A stretch of 41,967 bases of DNA, taken from assembly GCA_964610775.1 (NCBI GenBank), contig CAZSZC010000008.1:1-41967 (forward strand), written 5' to 3'. This document shows, one piece after another, positions 1 through 6,558 of the stretch (the first letter of the stretch is position 1; each line of letters begins with the position of its first letter). This DNA is from CAZPWF01 sp964610775 (GTDB taxonomy: Bacteria; Patescibacteriota; Saccharimonadia; Saccharimonadales; JACQNP01). The notes below the pieces were generated by a model. It was not told the DNA's origin and did not search any database. It worked only from the letters and a program-made list of their open reading frames with translations. The translations under genes and the position numbers were made by a program.

Positions 1-482
1 TTGACTGGTATCGTGGTAATACAGGTATTCTGCCTTTTGATGATGTCGTTCAAAAGCTCATGTCGCACGGATATATTAATCAAAGTGAAAGGTTGTACAT
101 CGCTACTAATCTGATGATTCTAAGTGAAATTAATCCGCAGGATATGCAAAGGTTCTTTATCAAGCTGAGCATCGATGCATACGATTGGGTTGTGTTGCCA
201 AATCTTCATAGGGCATTATCGTTTATTGCGAGGGGTGCCGGGGTTGATGAGGTGCCGGTTTGTTCAAGTGAAAAAATACTCGAGATTAGTAATTATCAAA
301 AAGGCGAATGGTGTGATGTTTGGGATGGTCTGTACTGGCGATTTATAGAGAACAATAAGTCGGCGTTTAAGAATATGGCCAGCATGCGTGGCGCTGTCCA
401 AAAATTAGAGAAACTAGATCCTGATCATAGACGAATTGTTGGTTATCGAGCCGAAGACTTTCTAAATAAATACACGGGGTAG
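1..482 (+). CDS. Photolyase/cryptochrome-like protein (FeS-BCP/DPRP family), C-terminal fragment
   Basis: The frame is open from the window edge (first full codon at base 3), so the 5' part lies upstream; the ATG at 60 is internal. The visible 159 residues resemble the C-terminal FAD-binding region of bacterial deoxyribodipyrimidine photolyase-related proteins (PhrB/FeS-BCP, (6-4) photolyases), which repair UV photoproducts with FAD and light. Diagnostic stretches are the AYDWVVLPN motif and the later GLYWRFIENN segment followed by an LDPDHRR tail. Family members normally carry a YCxxC...C Fe-S ligand set just before the LYW motif. Here the equivalent reads SNYQKGEWCDVWDG, so the CxxC pair is missing and the loop is shorter. 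It is 2 bases upstream of the next gene, probably in one operon. The alignment is from memory; the family call is fairly secure, repair activity is not. Confidence 0.72.
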   Translation, partial: DWYRGNTGILPFDDVVQKLMSHGYINQSERLYIATNLMILSEINPQDMQRFFIKLSIDAYDWVVLPNLHRALSFIARGAGVDEVPVCSSEKILEISNYQKGEWCDVWDGLYWRFIENNKSAFKNMASMRGAVQKLEKLDPDHRRIVGYRAEDFLNKYTG

Positions 483-484
483 AT

Positions 485-1741
485 ATGCTTGAGTATAAAT
501 TTATTTCAAACTACGCGCGGGGTGGCGGTGGAGGCTCTTCAGGTGGATCGCATAGCTCGTCAAGCAGCAGTCATAGTAGTAGTTCATCTAGCTATCACAG
601 TTCTTCATCTGGCTCATCAGGGGGTGGTGGCTCGGAGTTAGCTGGATTAATATTTATGTTGGCTTTTTTTGGAATTTTTGCGGTAGTTATTATTTTAATG
701 ATTCTGAGTAACAGAAAGGCTATTAAGGCTAAAATAGCAAGAGAAAAAGCTAAACTAGATGTTGCGGCAAGTAAGGATTCGGCATGGAAGGATGCGGCGT
801 TACAAGCGCGCGTACATGAAATATTCGACTCGTTTGAAGCTGATTGGTGTGCCAAAAACCTTGAAGGCATGCAGAGCTACCTTACTAAAGACTATTTTGG
901 CCATATGCAGCTAGTTATAACTGCCATGAGAAACCTTGGTCGAACCAACAAAATGGAAAACACGAAGTTAATCAGCGCTAATATTGTTAATGTTGACGAT
1001 CGGGCTAACAATCAAGAAGACTCATTTACGGTTGCAGTTATAGCTAAGGCTAATGACCTACTTATTGATGATGCTTCTGGCAAAACTCTATCCGAAGATT
1101 CCAATATGTTTACTGAATATTGGCATTTCTACCGTCAAGATAGTCATTGGTTGCTGGGTGGTATTTCACAATCTACCGAAGATGCTAGTATGTTGTCGCC
1201 AAAATTACAGGATTTTGCATCAAGTAATGGATTCTATTACAGCCCGGATTGGGGTTGGTTATTATTGCCGCAACGAGGGCAGTTATTTAATAGTGCAACC
1301 TTCACAAATTCCGACATTAATAACCATGTTATTGGTCTATATAGAGATATCTTGGTAGAGTTTTACGATTATATCCCGAATAAAAATGTTGGTGGTGGCT
1401 ACACTATTGCTCAAGCATCTTTACCAAAAACCTACGGTGATATCGTCGTCCGCAGATCAAAAAGTAAGGTATTTGGCGGCAAGATAAAAGGCTTAACTAA
1501 AGTAGAAACCGAATGGCCAGAATTTAATAAAAAGTATGAAGTTTTTGCTAGTGATATTGAGCGTGTAACAAGTTTTGAATTATTAAATCCGTTGTATATG
1601 GAAAAGTTAGAGGGATTATCATACGAAGTCTCCATCGAAGTAGTTGATAATGTAGGCTACTTGTTCACTAACGATAACCAAGCTTCGTTCGATGATATGT
1701 TAGCTGTTCTTAAGTCGGCCTTTGATGAGATGAAGCTCTGA
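485..1741 (+). CDS. Membrane protein with Gly/Ser tract, Tim44-like domain and DUF3137-like region
   Basis: This 418-residue protein has a short N-terminus, then a low-complexity Gly/Ser/His tract at about residues 12-50, one transmembrane helix at about 53-75, and a basic stretch. Residues about 95-235 resemble the Tim44-like/NTF2 fold (a VHEIFDSFEADWCAKNLE helix, then strands ending in YWHFYRQDSHWLLGGI). The C-terminal third resembles DUF3137, with the pattern WPEFNKKYEV, a D at the following turn, then LLNPLYMEKL. In other bacteria these two modules occur in membrane-bound proteins of unknown function. The stop codon overlaps the msrB start (TGATG), indicating translational coupling. The Ser-rich tract is nearly all Ser and Gly codons and looks like an extracytoplasmic or flexible linker. 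Domain calls are by eye. Confidence 0.65.
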   Translation: MLEYKFISNYARGGGGGSSGGSHSSSSSSHSSSSSSYHSSSSGSSGGGGSELAGLIFMLAFFGIFAVVIILMILSNRKAIKAKIAREKAKLDVAASKDSAWKDAALQARVHEIFDSFEADWCAKNLEGMQSYLTKDYFGHMQLVITAMRNLGRTNKMENTKLISANIVNVDDRANNQEDSFTVAVIAKANDLLIDDASGKTLSEDSNMFTEYWHFYRQDSHWLLGGISQSTEDASMLSPKLQDFASSNGFYYSPDWGWLLLPQRGQLFNSATFTNSDINNHVIGLYRDILVEFYDYIPNKNVGGGYTIAQASLPKTYGDIVVRRSKSKVFGGKIKGLTKVETEWPEFNKKYEVFASDIERVTSFELLNPLYMEKLEGLSYEVSIEVVDNVGYLFTNDNQASFDDMLAVLKSAFDEMKL

Positions 1742-2148
1742 TGAATGATAATCAAAAAACCAACTCGGATTGGGATAAAAATTTAACTCCAGAACAGTAC
1801 AATGTTCTGCGCAATAAAGCCACTGAGGCGCCGTTCACGGGCAAGTTCCTGCATAACGAAAACAGTGGCATGTATACTTGTGCGGCCTGTGGAAGTGAGC
1901 TGTTTTCGAGTGAGCATAAGTTTGATTCGGGGTCAGGCTGGCCTAGTTTCTATGATGTGGCAAAATCAGGCTCAGTGAAGCTTGTCGACGATAATAGTCA
2001 TGGAATGCGCAGAACGGAAGTAGTTTGCTCCAAGTGCGGAGGGCATTTAGGTCATTTATTCGATGATGCTCAAAACCAACCTACAGGGAAGCGATATTGC
2101 ATAAATTCTCTGAGCTTAGGATTCAAAGACGCTAACGATAAAAAGTAA
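1741..2148 (+). CDS. msrB: Peptide-methionine (R)-S-oxide reductase MsrB
   Basis: MsrB reduces the R epimer of methionine sulfoxide in oxidised proteins. The 135-residue length is normal for a stand-alone MsrB domain. Visible signatures are the first zinc CxxC (CAACGSELF), SGSGWPSF, the second zinc CxxC (CSKCGGHLGHLF), and the catalytic RYCINSLSLGF segment, whose Cys attacks the sulfoxide. Both zinc CxxC pairs are intact, unlike the metal sites in some other enzymes of this window. The ATG overlaps the preceding stop, so it probably depends on that gene's transcript. No signal peptide is present, so it is cytoplasmic. Confidence 0.96.
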   Translation: MNDNQKTNSDWDKNLTPEQYNVLRNKATEAPFTGKFLHNENSGMYTCAACGSELFSSEHKFDSGSGWPSFYDVAKSGSVKLVDDNSHGMRRTEVVCSKCGGHLGHLFDDAQNQPTGKRYCINSLSLGFKDANDKK

Positions 2149-2157
2149 TAAACAAGC

Positions 2158-2163
2158 TACAAT
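2158..2163 (+). promoter_or_regulatory. -10 element for the CapA-like gene
   Basis: TACAAT lies 11 nt upstream of the ATG at 2175, so transcription would start about 4-5 nt before the start codon. No good -35 is visible and no Shine-Dalgarno site fits, so a near-leaderless transcript is inferred. Confidence 0.5.
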
Positions 2164-2174
2164 AGTAATACAAT

Positions 2175-3560
2175 ATGGACGATGATGTTAGGAATAGGTT
2201 TCGTAGCGCTAGTCAACGCCGTGATTACGTCGGCCCTATACCAGCTCGCCCTGAGGCTACTGGGTATGTTCCAAAGCGACCACCTGAACCAGCCAGAATA
2301 AGTTACGCGCCTAGGCCTGAGCCGCTACCAGTAAAAACAAAGAATCAAAAAAAACGACACAAAGCGCTCAGCTGGATTTTTATTATTTTACTAATTGGTT
2401 TAGTAGTCGGTGCAGGCTACTATTTTGCCAAGAAGTACTACTTCAAAAAAGACATACCCTCTACGAACTCTCAAGCGGTAACTACGGATACTACTCAAAA
2501 AAGTGCCGAACAGAATAAAAGCATTACATTTGTTGCGACAGGCGACATGATTGCTCATAGCGCCATCCTAGAGAGAGCTAAAAAGCCAAACGGAACATAC
2601 GACTTCACTCCTATGTTAGCCAATATGAAGAAATATTTTGATAAGGCTGATGTGCGTTTTTGCAATCAGGCTACTCCGGCTGGCGGTGAATCATTTGGCT
2701 ATAGTGGGTATCCGATTTTTAATGCACCATTGGAGTGGCCAAGAGCTATTGAGGGTGTTGGCTGCGATGTAGTTAATATCGGGACTAACCATACTAATGA
2801 CAAAGGTCAGGGCTTAATAGATGCCACAGTAGCAGCTTGGGATAATCGGCCAAATGTATTAGCTGTGGTTGGGGCTAACCGCAGTGCTGAGGAACAGGCT
2901 AAAATTCGCTATTTTAAGAAAGATGGAGTTAGCTTTGCAATATTATCGTACACAACTTACTCCAACAGCAGGCCAACCACAACTTACGGCATAAACATGT
3001 ACGATAAGGCGACTGCCGACAAACAGATTGCTGAGGCAAAAAAGAATGCCGATATTGTGATTGTTAGCATGCGTTGGGGGACAGAATATTCTCCGGGTGT
3101 AAATGCGCAACAAGATGCTATAGCCCAAGAATTATCAAATGCTGGCGCTGACGTGGTTTTGGGTCATGGTTCTCACTTCTTAGAGCCGGTAAAGAAGTTA
3201 AAAGGTGCGAATGGTAACGATACGCTCGTGTGGTTTTCGCTAGGGAACTTCTTGAATGCGCAAATAGAGACAGAATCACTTATAGGTGGTTTTGCGATTA
3301 TGGATATTGACGTTGCGACTAAAAAAGTCAGCGAACCTAAATTTATGCCAACTTATATGCATTACGAGTGGTCGGCAGCCGACAAAGCGGCCAATAATCT
3401 ACTGACTCGTAAAAACTTCCAGATGTATCCACTTGATCAGGCAGCTGACCCAATGAGCAAATCTCAAATTAATACAACCGTAGAAGCTCAAACAGACAGA
3501 GTCAATAAACTACTCAACACTTATACACCAGTAGTAATCGTCAAGTCCAACCAGTTCTAA
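2175..3560 (+). CDS. Membrane-anchored CapA-family protein (PGA_cap metallophosphatase-like fold)
   Basis: The 461-residue protein has a Pro/Arg-rich cytoplasmic N-terminus, one transmembrane helix at about 66-86 and a large outer domain of the CapA/PgsA family (PF09587). Signatures are ITFVATGDMIAHSAI, VVNIGTNHTNDKG, a GADVVLGHGSHFLEPV histidine motif and the WFSLGNFL closing motif. In Bacillus, CapA-type proteins take part in poly-gamma-glutamate capsule formation or anchoring; many homologues elsewhere have no known substrate and no capBC partners are seen here. It is therefore best called a CapA-like surface enzyme. Its TAA overlaps by 3 nt the TAG of the convergent vanY gene. Confidence 0.85.
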   Translation: MDDDVRNRFRSASQRRDYVGPIPARPEATGYVPKRPPEPARISYAPRPEPLPVKTKNQKKRHKALSWIFIILLIGLVVGAGYYFAKKYYFKKDIPSTNSQAVTTDTTQKSAEQNKSITFVATGDMIAHSAILERAKKPNGTYDFTPMLANMKKYFDKADVRFCNQATPAGGESFGYSGYPIFNAPLEWPRAIEGVGCDVVNIGTNHTNDKGQGLIDATVAAWDNRPNVLAVVGANRSAEEQAKIRYFKKDGVSFAILSYTTYSNSRPTTTYGINMYDKATADKQIAEAKKNADIVIVSMRWGTEYSPGVNAQQDAIAQELSNAGADVVLGHGSHFLEPVKKLKGANGNDTLVWFSLGNFLNAQIETESLIGGFAIMDIDVATKKVSEPKFMPTYMHYEWSAADKAANNLLTRKNFQMYPLDQAADPMSKSQINTTVEAQTDRVNKLLNTYTPVVIVKSNQF

Positions 3561-4171
3561 TTCAGGCCGAAGAACTCTTCCATAGTTTGGCCGGTTTTAT
3601 GCAACTCGGCTGCTAGTTCAACTCCTACATAACGAAGATGCCATGGTTCATACTGGTAGGTTGTCACGGATTCTTTACCGTCTAAATACCTAACAATAAA
3701 TCCATATCTGTAAGAGTTGTTTTTTACCCATTGGCCTTCAGGAGTTTCTGCCCAACAGATTTCTAAGTGACATTTACCACTAGCACTGGTGGCATCAAAG
3801 GCTAGGCCAGTTTGATGCTCACTNNNNNNNNNNNNNNNNNNNNNNNNNNNNNNNNNNNNNNNNNNNNNNNNNNNNNNNNNNNNNNNNNNNNNNNNNNNNN
3901 NNNNNNNNNNNNNNNNNNNNNNNTTGGGTAGGGCACGATTTTTGTTCACAATCCACCATAGGCTACCGGGCTCATCTATTGAGTACTTTGTTTTATCAAA
4001 TCCTGGTGCAGTGGGTTGCTTTTGCGGTGTCTTTTTATCGCTCACTATAGTATTAATTTGCGAATTCGTAGGTGTTTTTGACCTGTTTTTGTTCACAAAA
4101 TAAACTGCCGTACTCACTGTGATTATAGACAGTACAATTAGGCCGACTATCAAGTTAGATTTTTTACTCAT
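3557..4171 (-). CDS. VanY-family D-alanyl-D-alanine carboxypeptidase, interrupted by an assembly gap
   Basis: It is a membrane-anchored peptidoglycan carboxypeptidase of the VanY/LAS family: an N-terminal hydrophobic helix (about residues 8-27), a Ser/Thr/Lys-rich linker, then the catalytic domain. Zinc ligands are visible as the H and D of SEHQTGLAFD and the second H of EPWHLRYVG. The 100 N at 3824-3923 fall between the WWIVNKNRALP segment and SEHQTG. In VanY proteins this interval is about 85 residues including the SGYRSYxxQ motif, but only about 33 residues fit here, so the real gap is probably larger and the frame across it is not guaranteed. The ATG at 4171 lies 7 nt after a -10 element. 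Confidence 0.85.
   Translation of the reverse strand: MSKKSNLIVGLIVLSIITVSTAVYFVNKNRSKTPTNSQINTIVSDKKTPQKQPTAPGFDKTKYSIDEPGSLWWIVNKNRALPXXXXXXXXXXXXXXXXXXXXXXXXXXXXXXXXXXSEHQTGLAFDATSASGKCHLEICWAETPEGQWVKNNSYRYGFIVRYLDGKESVTTYQYEPWHLRYVGVELAAELHKTGQTMEEFFGLN
3824..3923. other. Assembly gap (100 N) inside vanY
   Basis: Exactly 100 unknown bases, the usual placeholder for a scaffold gap of unknown size. The coding sequence on both sides belongs to the same VanY domain, so the gap hides the middle of one gene and not an intergenic region. Confidence 0.97.
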
Positions 4172-4178
4172 TAGTTTT

Positions 4179-4184
4179 AGTATA
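4179..4184 (-). promoter_or_regulatory. -10 element for vanY
   Basis: On the minus strand GGTATACT is followed by 7 nt and then the ATG at 4171, giving an expected transcription start at or next to the A of ATG (leaderless). It mirrors the orn promoter on the other strand of the same 43-bp spacer. Confidence 0.6.
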
Positions 4185-4201
4185 CCGTTTTGCCGTTAGG
4201 G

Positions 4202-4207
4202 TATACT
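4202..4207 (+). promoter_or_regulatory. -10 element for orn
   Basis: GGTATACT is followed by 7 nt and the ATG at 4215, the same octamer and spacing as in the divergent vanY promoter. A leaderless orn transcript is inferred. No convincing -35 is seen. Confidence 0.6.
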
Positions 4208-4214
4208 AGAGCCA

Positions 4215-4760
4215 ATGATTGATAAGAAAGCAATTCCAACTAAGCTACTATGGGTTGATTTAGAAATGACCGGTCTAGACTCAGAAGAACATGTGATTAT
4301 TGAGGTTGCCGCTGAAGTTACGGACTTTGATTTTAAAACTCTTGCTAGCTATGAAGCCTTGATTTCGCAGCCAGAGAAAGTATTGGCGCGAGCAAATGAA
4401 TGGGCTGCAAGCCAACACACCCAAAGTGGTCTTTATGACAAACTGCGCAAGGAAGGCCGACCCGAAGCTGATGTTAAGCATGAGTTAGTTGGCTTTATCA
4501 AAGCACAGTTTGGTGATGAACCTGCGGTGTTGGCGGGGAATTCTATTCACAATGACCGGATATTTATCAAGAAGTGGTGGCCAGAAGTCGAAGCGCTACT
4601 GCACTATCGAATGCTTGATGTTACGACCTTAAAGATTATCATGCAGGGCAAGTATGGATACGAATTTGAGAAGAATGATGCACATCGTGCCTTTGACGAC
4701 ATCCAAGCTTCAATCGCCGAACTTCAACATTATTTAGAGAAGTTGAGAGATGGATCATAA
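4215..4760 (+). CDS. orn: Oligoribonuclease (DEDDh 3'-5' exonuclease)
   Basis: Orn degrades 2-5 nt RNA oligomers and linear dinucleotides left by other RNases. The 181-residue protein matches the family length. DEDDh motifs are visible: LLWVDLEMTGLD (D and E of Exo I), GNSIHNDRIFI (Exo II), and HRAFDDIQASIAEL (H and D of Exo III). It begins at an ATG 7 nt after a -10 element, and its 3' end overlaps the YjbR-family gene by 11 nt. Together with pnp and rnj further along it supplies the terminal step of RNA decay. Confidence 0.96.
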   Translation: MIDKKAIPTKLLWVDLEMTGLDSEEHVIIEVAAEVTDFDFKTLASYEALISQPEKVLARANEWAASQHTQSGLYDKLRKEGRPEADVKHELVGFIKAQFGDEPAVLAGNSIHNDRIFIKKWWPEVEALLHYRMLDVTTLKIIMQGKYGYEFEKNDAHRAFDDIQASIAELQHYLEKLRDGS

Positions 4761-5094
4761 GACAGTAGAAGAATATGTACTAAGTATGCCAAACGCTAAA
4801 CTTGATTATCCGTTTGGCGAGGATGTTGCCGTGTACAAAGTTGGCGATAAGATGTTTGCTCTAATACCCGAAAAATCAAATCCAGTACGCATCAGTCTCA
4901 AATGCGACCCACAACTTGCCAAGCTACTAAGAGAAAAGTACGAGACAGTTCTTGAAGGTTATCATCTTAACAAAAAGCACTGGAACACTGTTATTTTGAC
5001 TGGTCAATTACCCTGGGAAGAAATACAGGGTTTAATTCGTCACAGTTACGACTTAGTACTAGGCAATCACAACGCAATCCCAACATTTGACTAA
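4750..5094 (+). CDS. MmcQ/YjbR family protein
   Basis: This 114-residue protein has the features of the MmcQ/YjbR (CyaY-like fold) family: MPNAKLDYPFGED near the N-terminus, VYKVGDKMFALI, RISLKCDP, and a C-terminal HLNKKHWNTVIL segment followed by a helix ending in HSYDLV. Family members are small cytoplasmic proteins sometimes annotated as DNA-binding, without an established biochemical role. The start overlaps the end of orn by 11 nt in another frame, so the two are probably cotranscribed. Confidence 0.88.
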   Translation: MDHKTVEEYVLSMPNAKLDYPFGEDVAVYKVGDKMFALIPEKSNPVRISLKCDPQLAKLLREKYETVLEGYHLNKKHWNTVILTGQLPWEEIQGLIRHSYDLVLGNHNAIPTFD

Positions 5095-5118
5095 GGTTAA
5101 TATAATAAGCTGCAGAAA

Positions 5119-5769
5119 CTATTCTTCTTTATAGTTTGCTAAAGTCGCGGCGGTTTTATATTGAATTCCCAGTGCATCCTTAGATTTCTTGTTGGTCGTG
5201 CCCTTATATACCACTTGAACTGTTTTGGCATATTCAGTCAGGTCGTCTTGGAGTGCCTTTACGAAGACTTCATCGAATCTATTAAACTGCTCGGCTTTCG
5301 TAAACAGGTCATTATTCTTTTTTGTATCTTCGTTTGCGAGTGTTACAGAATTAAGTTTAATTCCCATGGTTTTTGCTGAGCCCTGGATGGCTGCCTGTTC
5401 ACTAGTTAGTGTTAGTTGTGTAGTGATTGCTAGGTTGCGGGCATCGGCTGAGGTTGCTTTTTTGAGACCTAGTTCAGATATACGTATTAATTCTTTTTGT
5501 TGCTTGATGGTTTTAATGTATTCAGCGCGATATTTCTTTTGAGATTGACCCATTATATTAGAAACCACCATCCATACGACTATAACTAATATCAAAACAA
5601 CAACTATCAAAAGCGCTTTGCCCGCCTTAGAGGCCCCAGAAGGTAGAGGGATTAATGATTTTTTTTGCGGAGCACCAGGGTTAGTAATGAAGGCATATGG
5701 ATTATTGCCGGCTGGCATTTGTGACGGGTCAATGGGCGGTGGGGCTTGAGAAGGTTGGTTTGGCTGCAT
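5119..5769 (-). CDS. Hypothetical membrane protein with Pro-rich N-terminus
   Basis: I do not recognise this protein. From the ATG at 5769 it has 216 residues: a Pro/Gln/Asn-rich N-terminus (about 1-45), a strongly hydrophobic helix (about 57-78) and an extracytoplasmic, mostly helical Lys/Thr-rich domain. The frame also opens at a TTG at 5805 and at ATGs at 5781 and 5775. I chose 5769 because a TTGTAC-17 nt-TATGCT promoter on the minus strand ends 7 nt before it, and the TTG at 5805 lies within that -35. The type (Pro-rich tail, one helix, small outer domain) is common in Saccharibacteria. Confidence 0.65.
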   Translation of the reverse strand: MQPNQPSQAPPPIDPSQMPAGNNPYAFITNPGAPQKKSLIPLPSGASKAGKALLIVVVLILVIVVWMVVSNIMGQSQKKYRAEYIKTIKQQKELIRISELGLKKATSADARNLAITTQLTLTSEQAAIQGSAKTMGIKLNSVTLANEDTKKNNDLFTKAEQFNRFDEVFVKALQDDLTEYAKTVQVVYKGTTNKKSKDALGIQYKTAATLANYKEE

Positions 5770-5776
5770 AACCATA

Positions 5777-5805
5777 AGCATACTAGGAGCAAGGGTAAGG
5801 TACAA
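5777..5805 (-). promoter_or_regulatory. Promoter of the minus-strand membrane-protein gene
   Basis: On the minus strand TTGTAC (5805-5800) is followed after 17 nt by TATGCT (5782-5777), and the ATG at 5769 follows 7 nt later. The spacing suits a sigma-70 promoter and a leaderless start. Confidence 0.45.
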
Positions 5806-5823
5806 GCATTAGTGGCATACAGA

Positions 5824-5850
5824 TTGACAAAAATACATATTTATGATAAT
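5824..5850 (+). promoter_or_regulatory. Candidate promoter of the gene at 5899
   Basis: A perfect -35 TTGACA (5824-5829) is followed after 15 nt by GATAAT (5845-5850); the spacer is 2 nt short of ideal. The leader of about 40 nt is A-rich and ends with an AAGGAAAAC-type Shine-Dalgarno before the ATG. Confidence 0.45.
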
Positions 5851-5898
5851 CTGTAGTCAGAATAGAAAATACAAAAAGCCAAAAAAGGAAAACAAAAA

Positions 5899-6513
5899 AT
5901 GTCAGAAAAAAGACCACACGATGCAGAAGTATTAACTCCAGAAGCTAGGCTAAGCCAAATGCGACAGGATTTTGCCCAACAGTATGGTTTAGATATTATT
6001 CCAGAGCCAATGCAACTTGATGATGAACAACAAAAATCTGTTGCGGATACATTTGGTTCCGGAGAAGAATTAGGTAAAGATGGTATACGAAAGTTTGATG
6101 ATATGCACGTGAGCAGGAGTGTACTTCAAGATTTCACAAAATTGGATACCGATGGTTTTTCAATGCTTCGCGATAGGAGCAGAACGGAACCAATAACGGT
6201 TTTGCCTGCGGCCTCAGAACAATTTAGTCAGCCTGGTACTAGGCAGGATATTAAAGGTCCAGTAGTTTCAATTCGACATGCCCATGGTTTGAAAATGGTT
6301 GAAGCAGGATTAAGTCTACCTGAACGATCGTTAGATCAATTATATTTACCCAGGGCTTCTGCTAATGTATATAGCTCGCCTCATAATGGTGCTCCAATTA
6401 TTACTGAGCGTGTTACTGAAGTACCTGGCGGCACGATTCATGAAATGAATCTACATGGCGCTGGCTCTCCTGAAGTAATAGATGCCCAAATAGTAGTTGT
6501 GCCCAATAAATAA
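5899..6513 (+). CDS. Hypothetical protein
   Basis: A 204-residue soluble, acidic protein that I cannot assign. There is no signal peptide or membrane helix. The N-terminal half (about 1-100) is polar and probably disordered or helical; the C-terminal half has alternating hydrophobic patterns such as GPVVSIRHAHG and a closing IDAQIVVVP that suggest a small beta-rich domain. It is monocistronic between divergent and downstream promoters and has its own promoter and Shine-Dalgarno. Confidence 0.7.
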   Translation: MSEKRPHDAEVLTPEARLSQMRQDFAQQYGLDIIPEPMQLDDEQQKSVADTFGSGEELGKDGIRKFDDMHVSRSVLQDFTKLDTDGFSMLRDRSRTEPITVLPAASEQFSQPGTRQDIKGPVVSIRHAHGLKMVEAGLSLPERSLDQLYLPRASANVYSSPHNGAPIITERVTEVPGGTIHEMNLHGAGSPEVIDAQIVVVPNK

Positions 6514-6543
6514 GCGTTACTATAACCACCTTACTATTACCTA

Positions 6544-6549
6544 TATACT
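6544..6549 (+). promoter_or_regulatory. -10 element for dnaG-rpoD
   Basis: TATACT lies 9 nt before the dnaG ATG at 6559; a second TATAGT abuts the ATG but is too close to serve. The mRNA would carry a leader of only 1-3 nt. The operon continues into rpoD. Confidence 0.5.
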
Positions 6550-6558
6550 AGGTATAGT

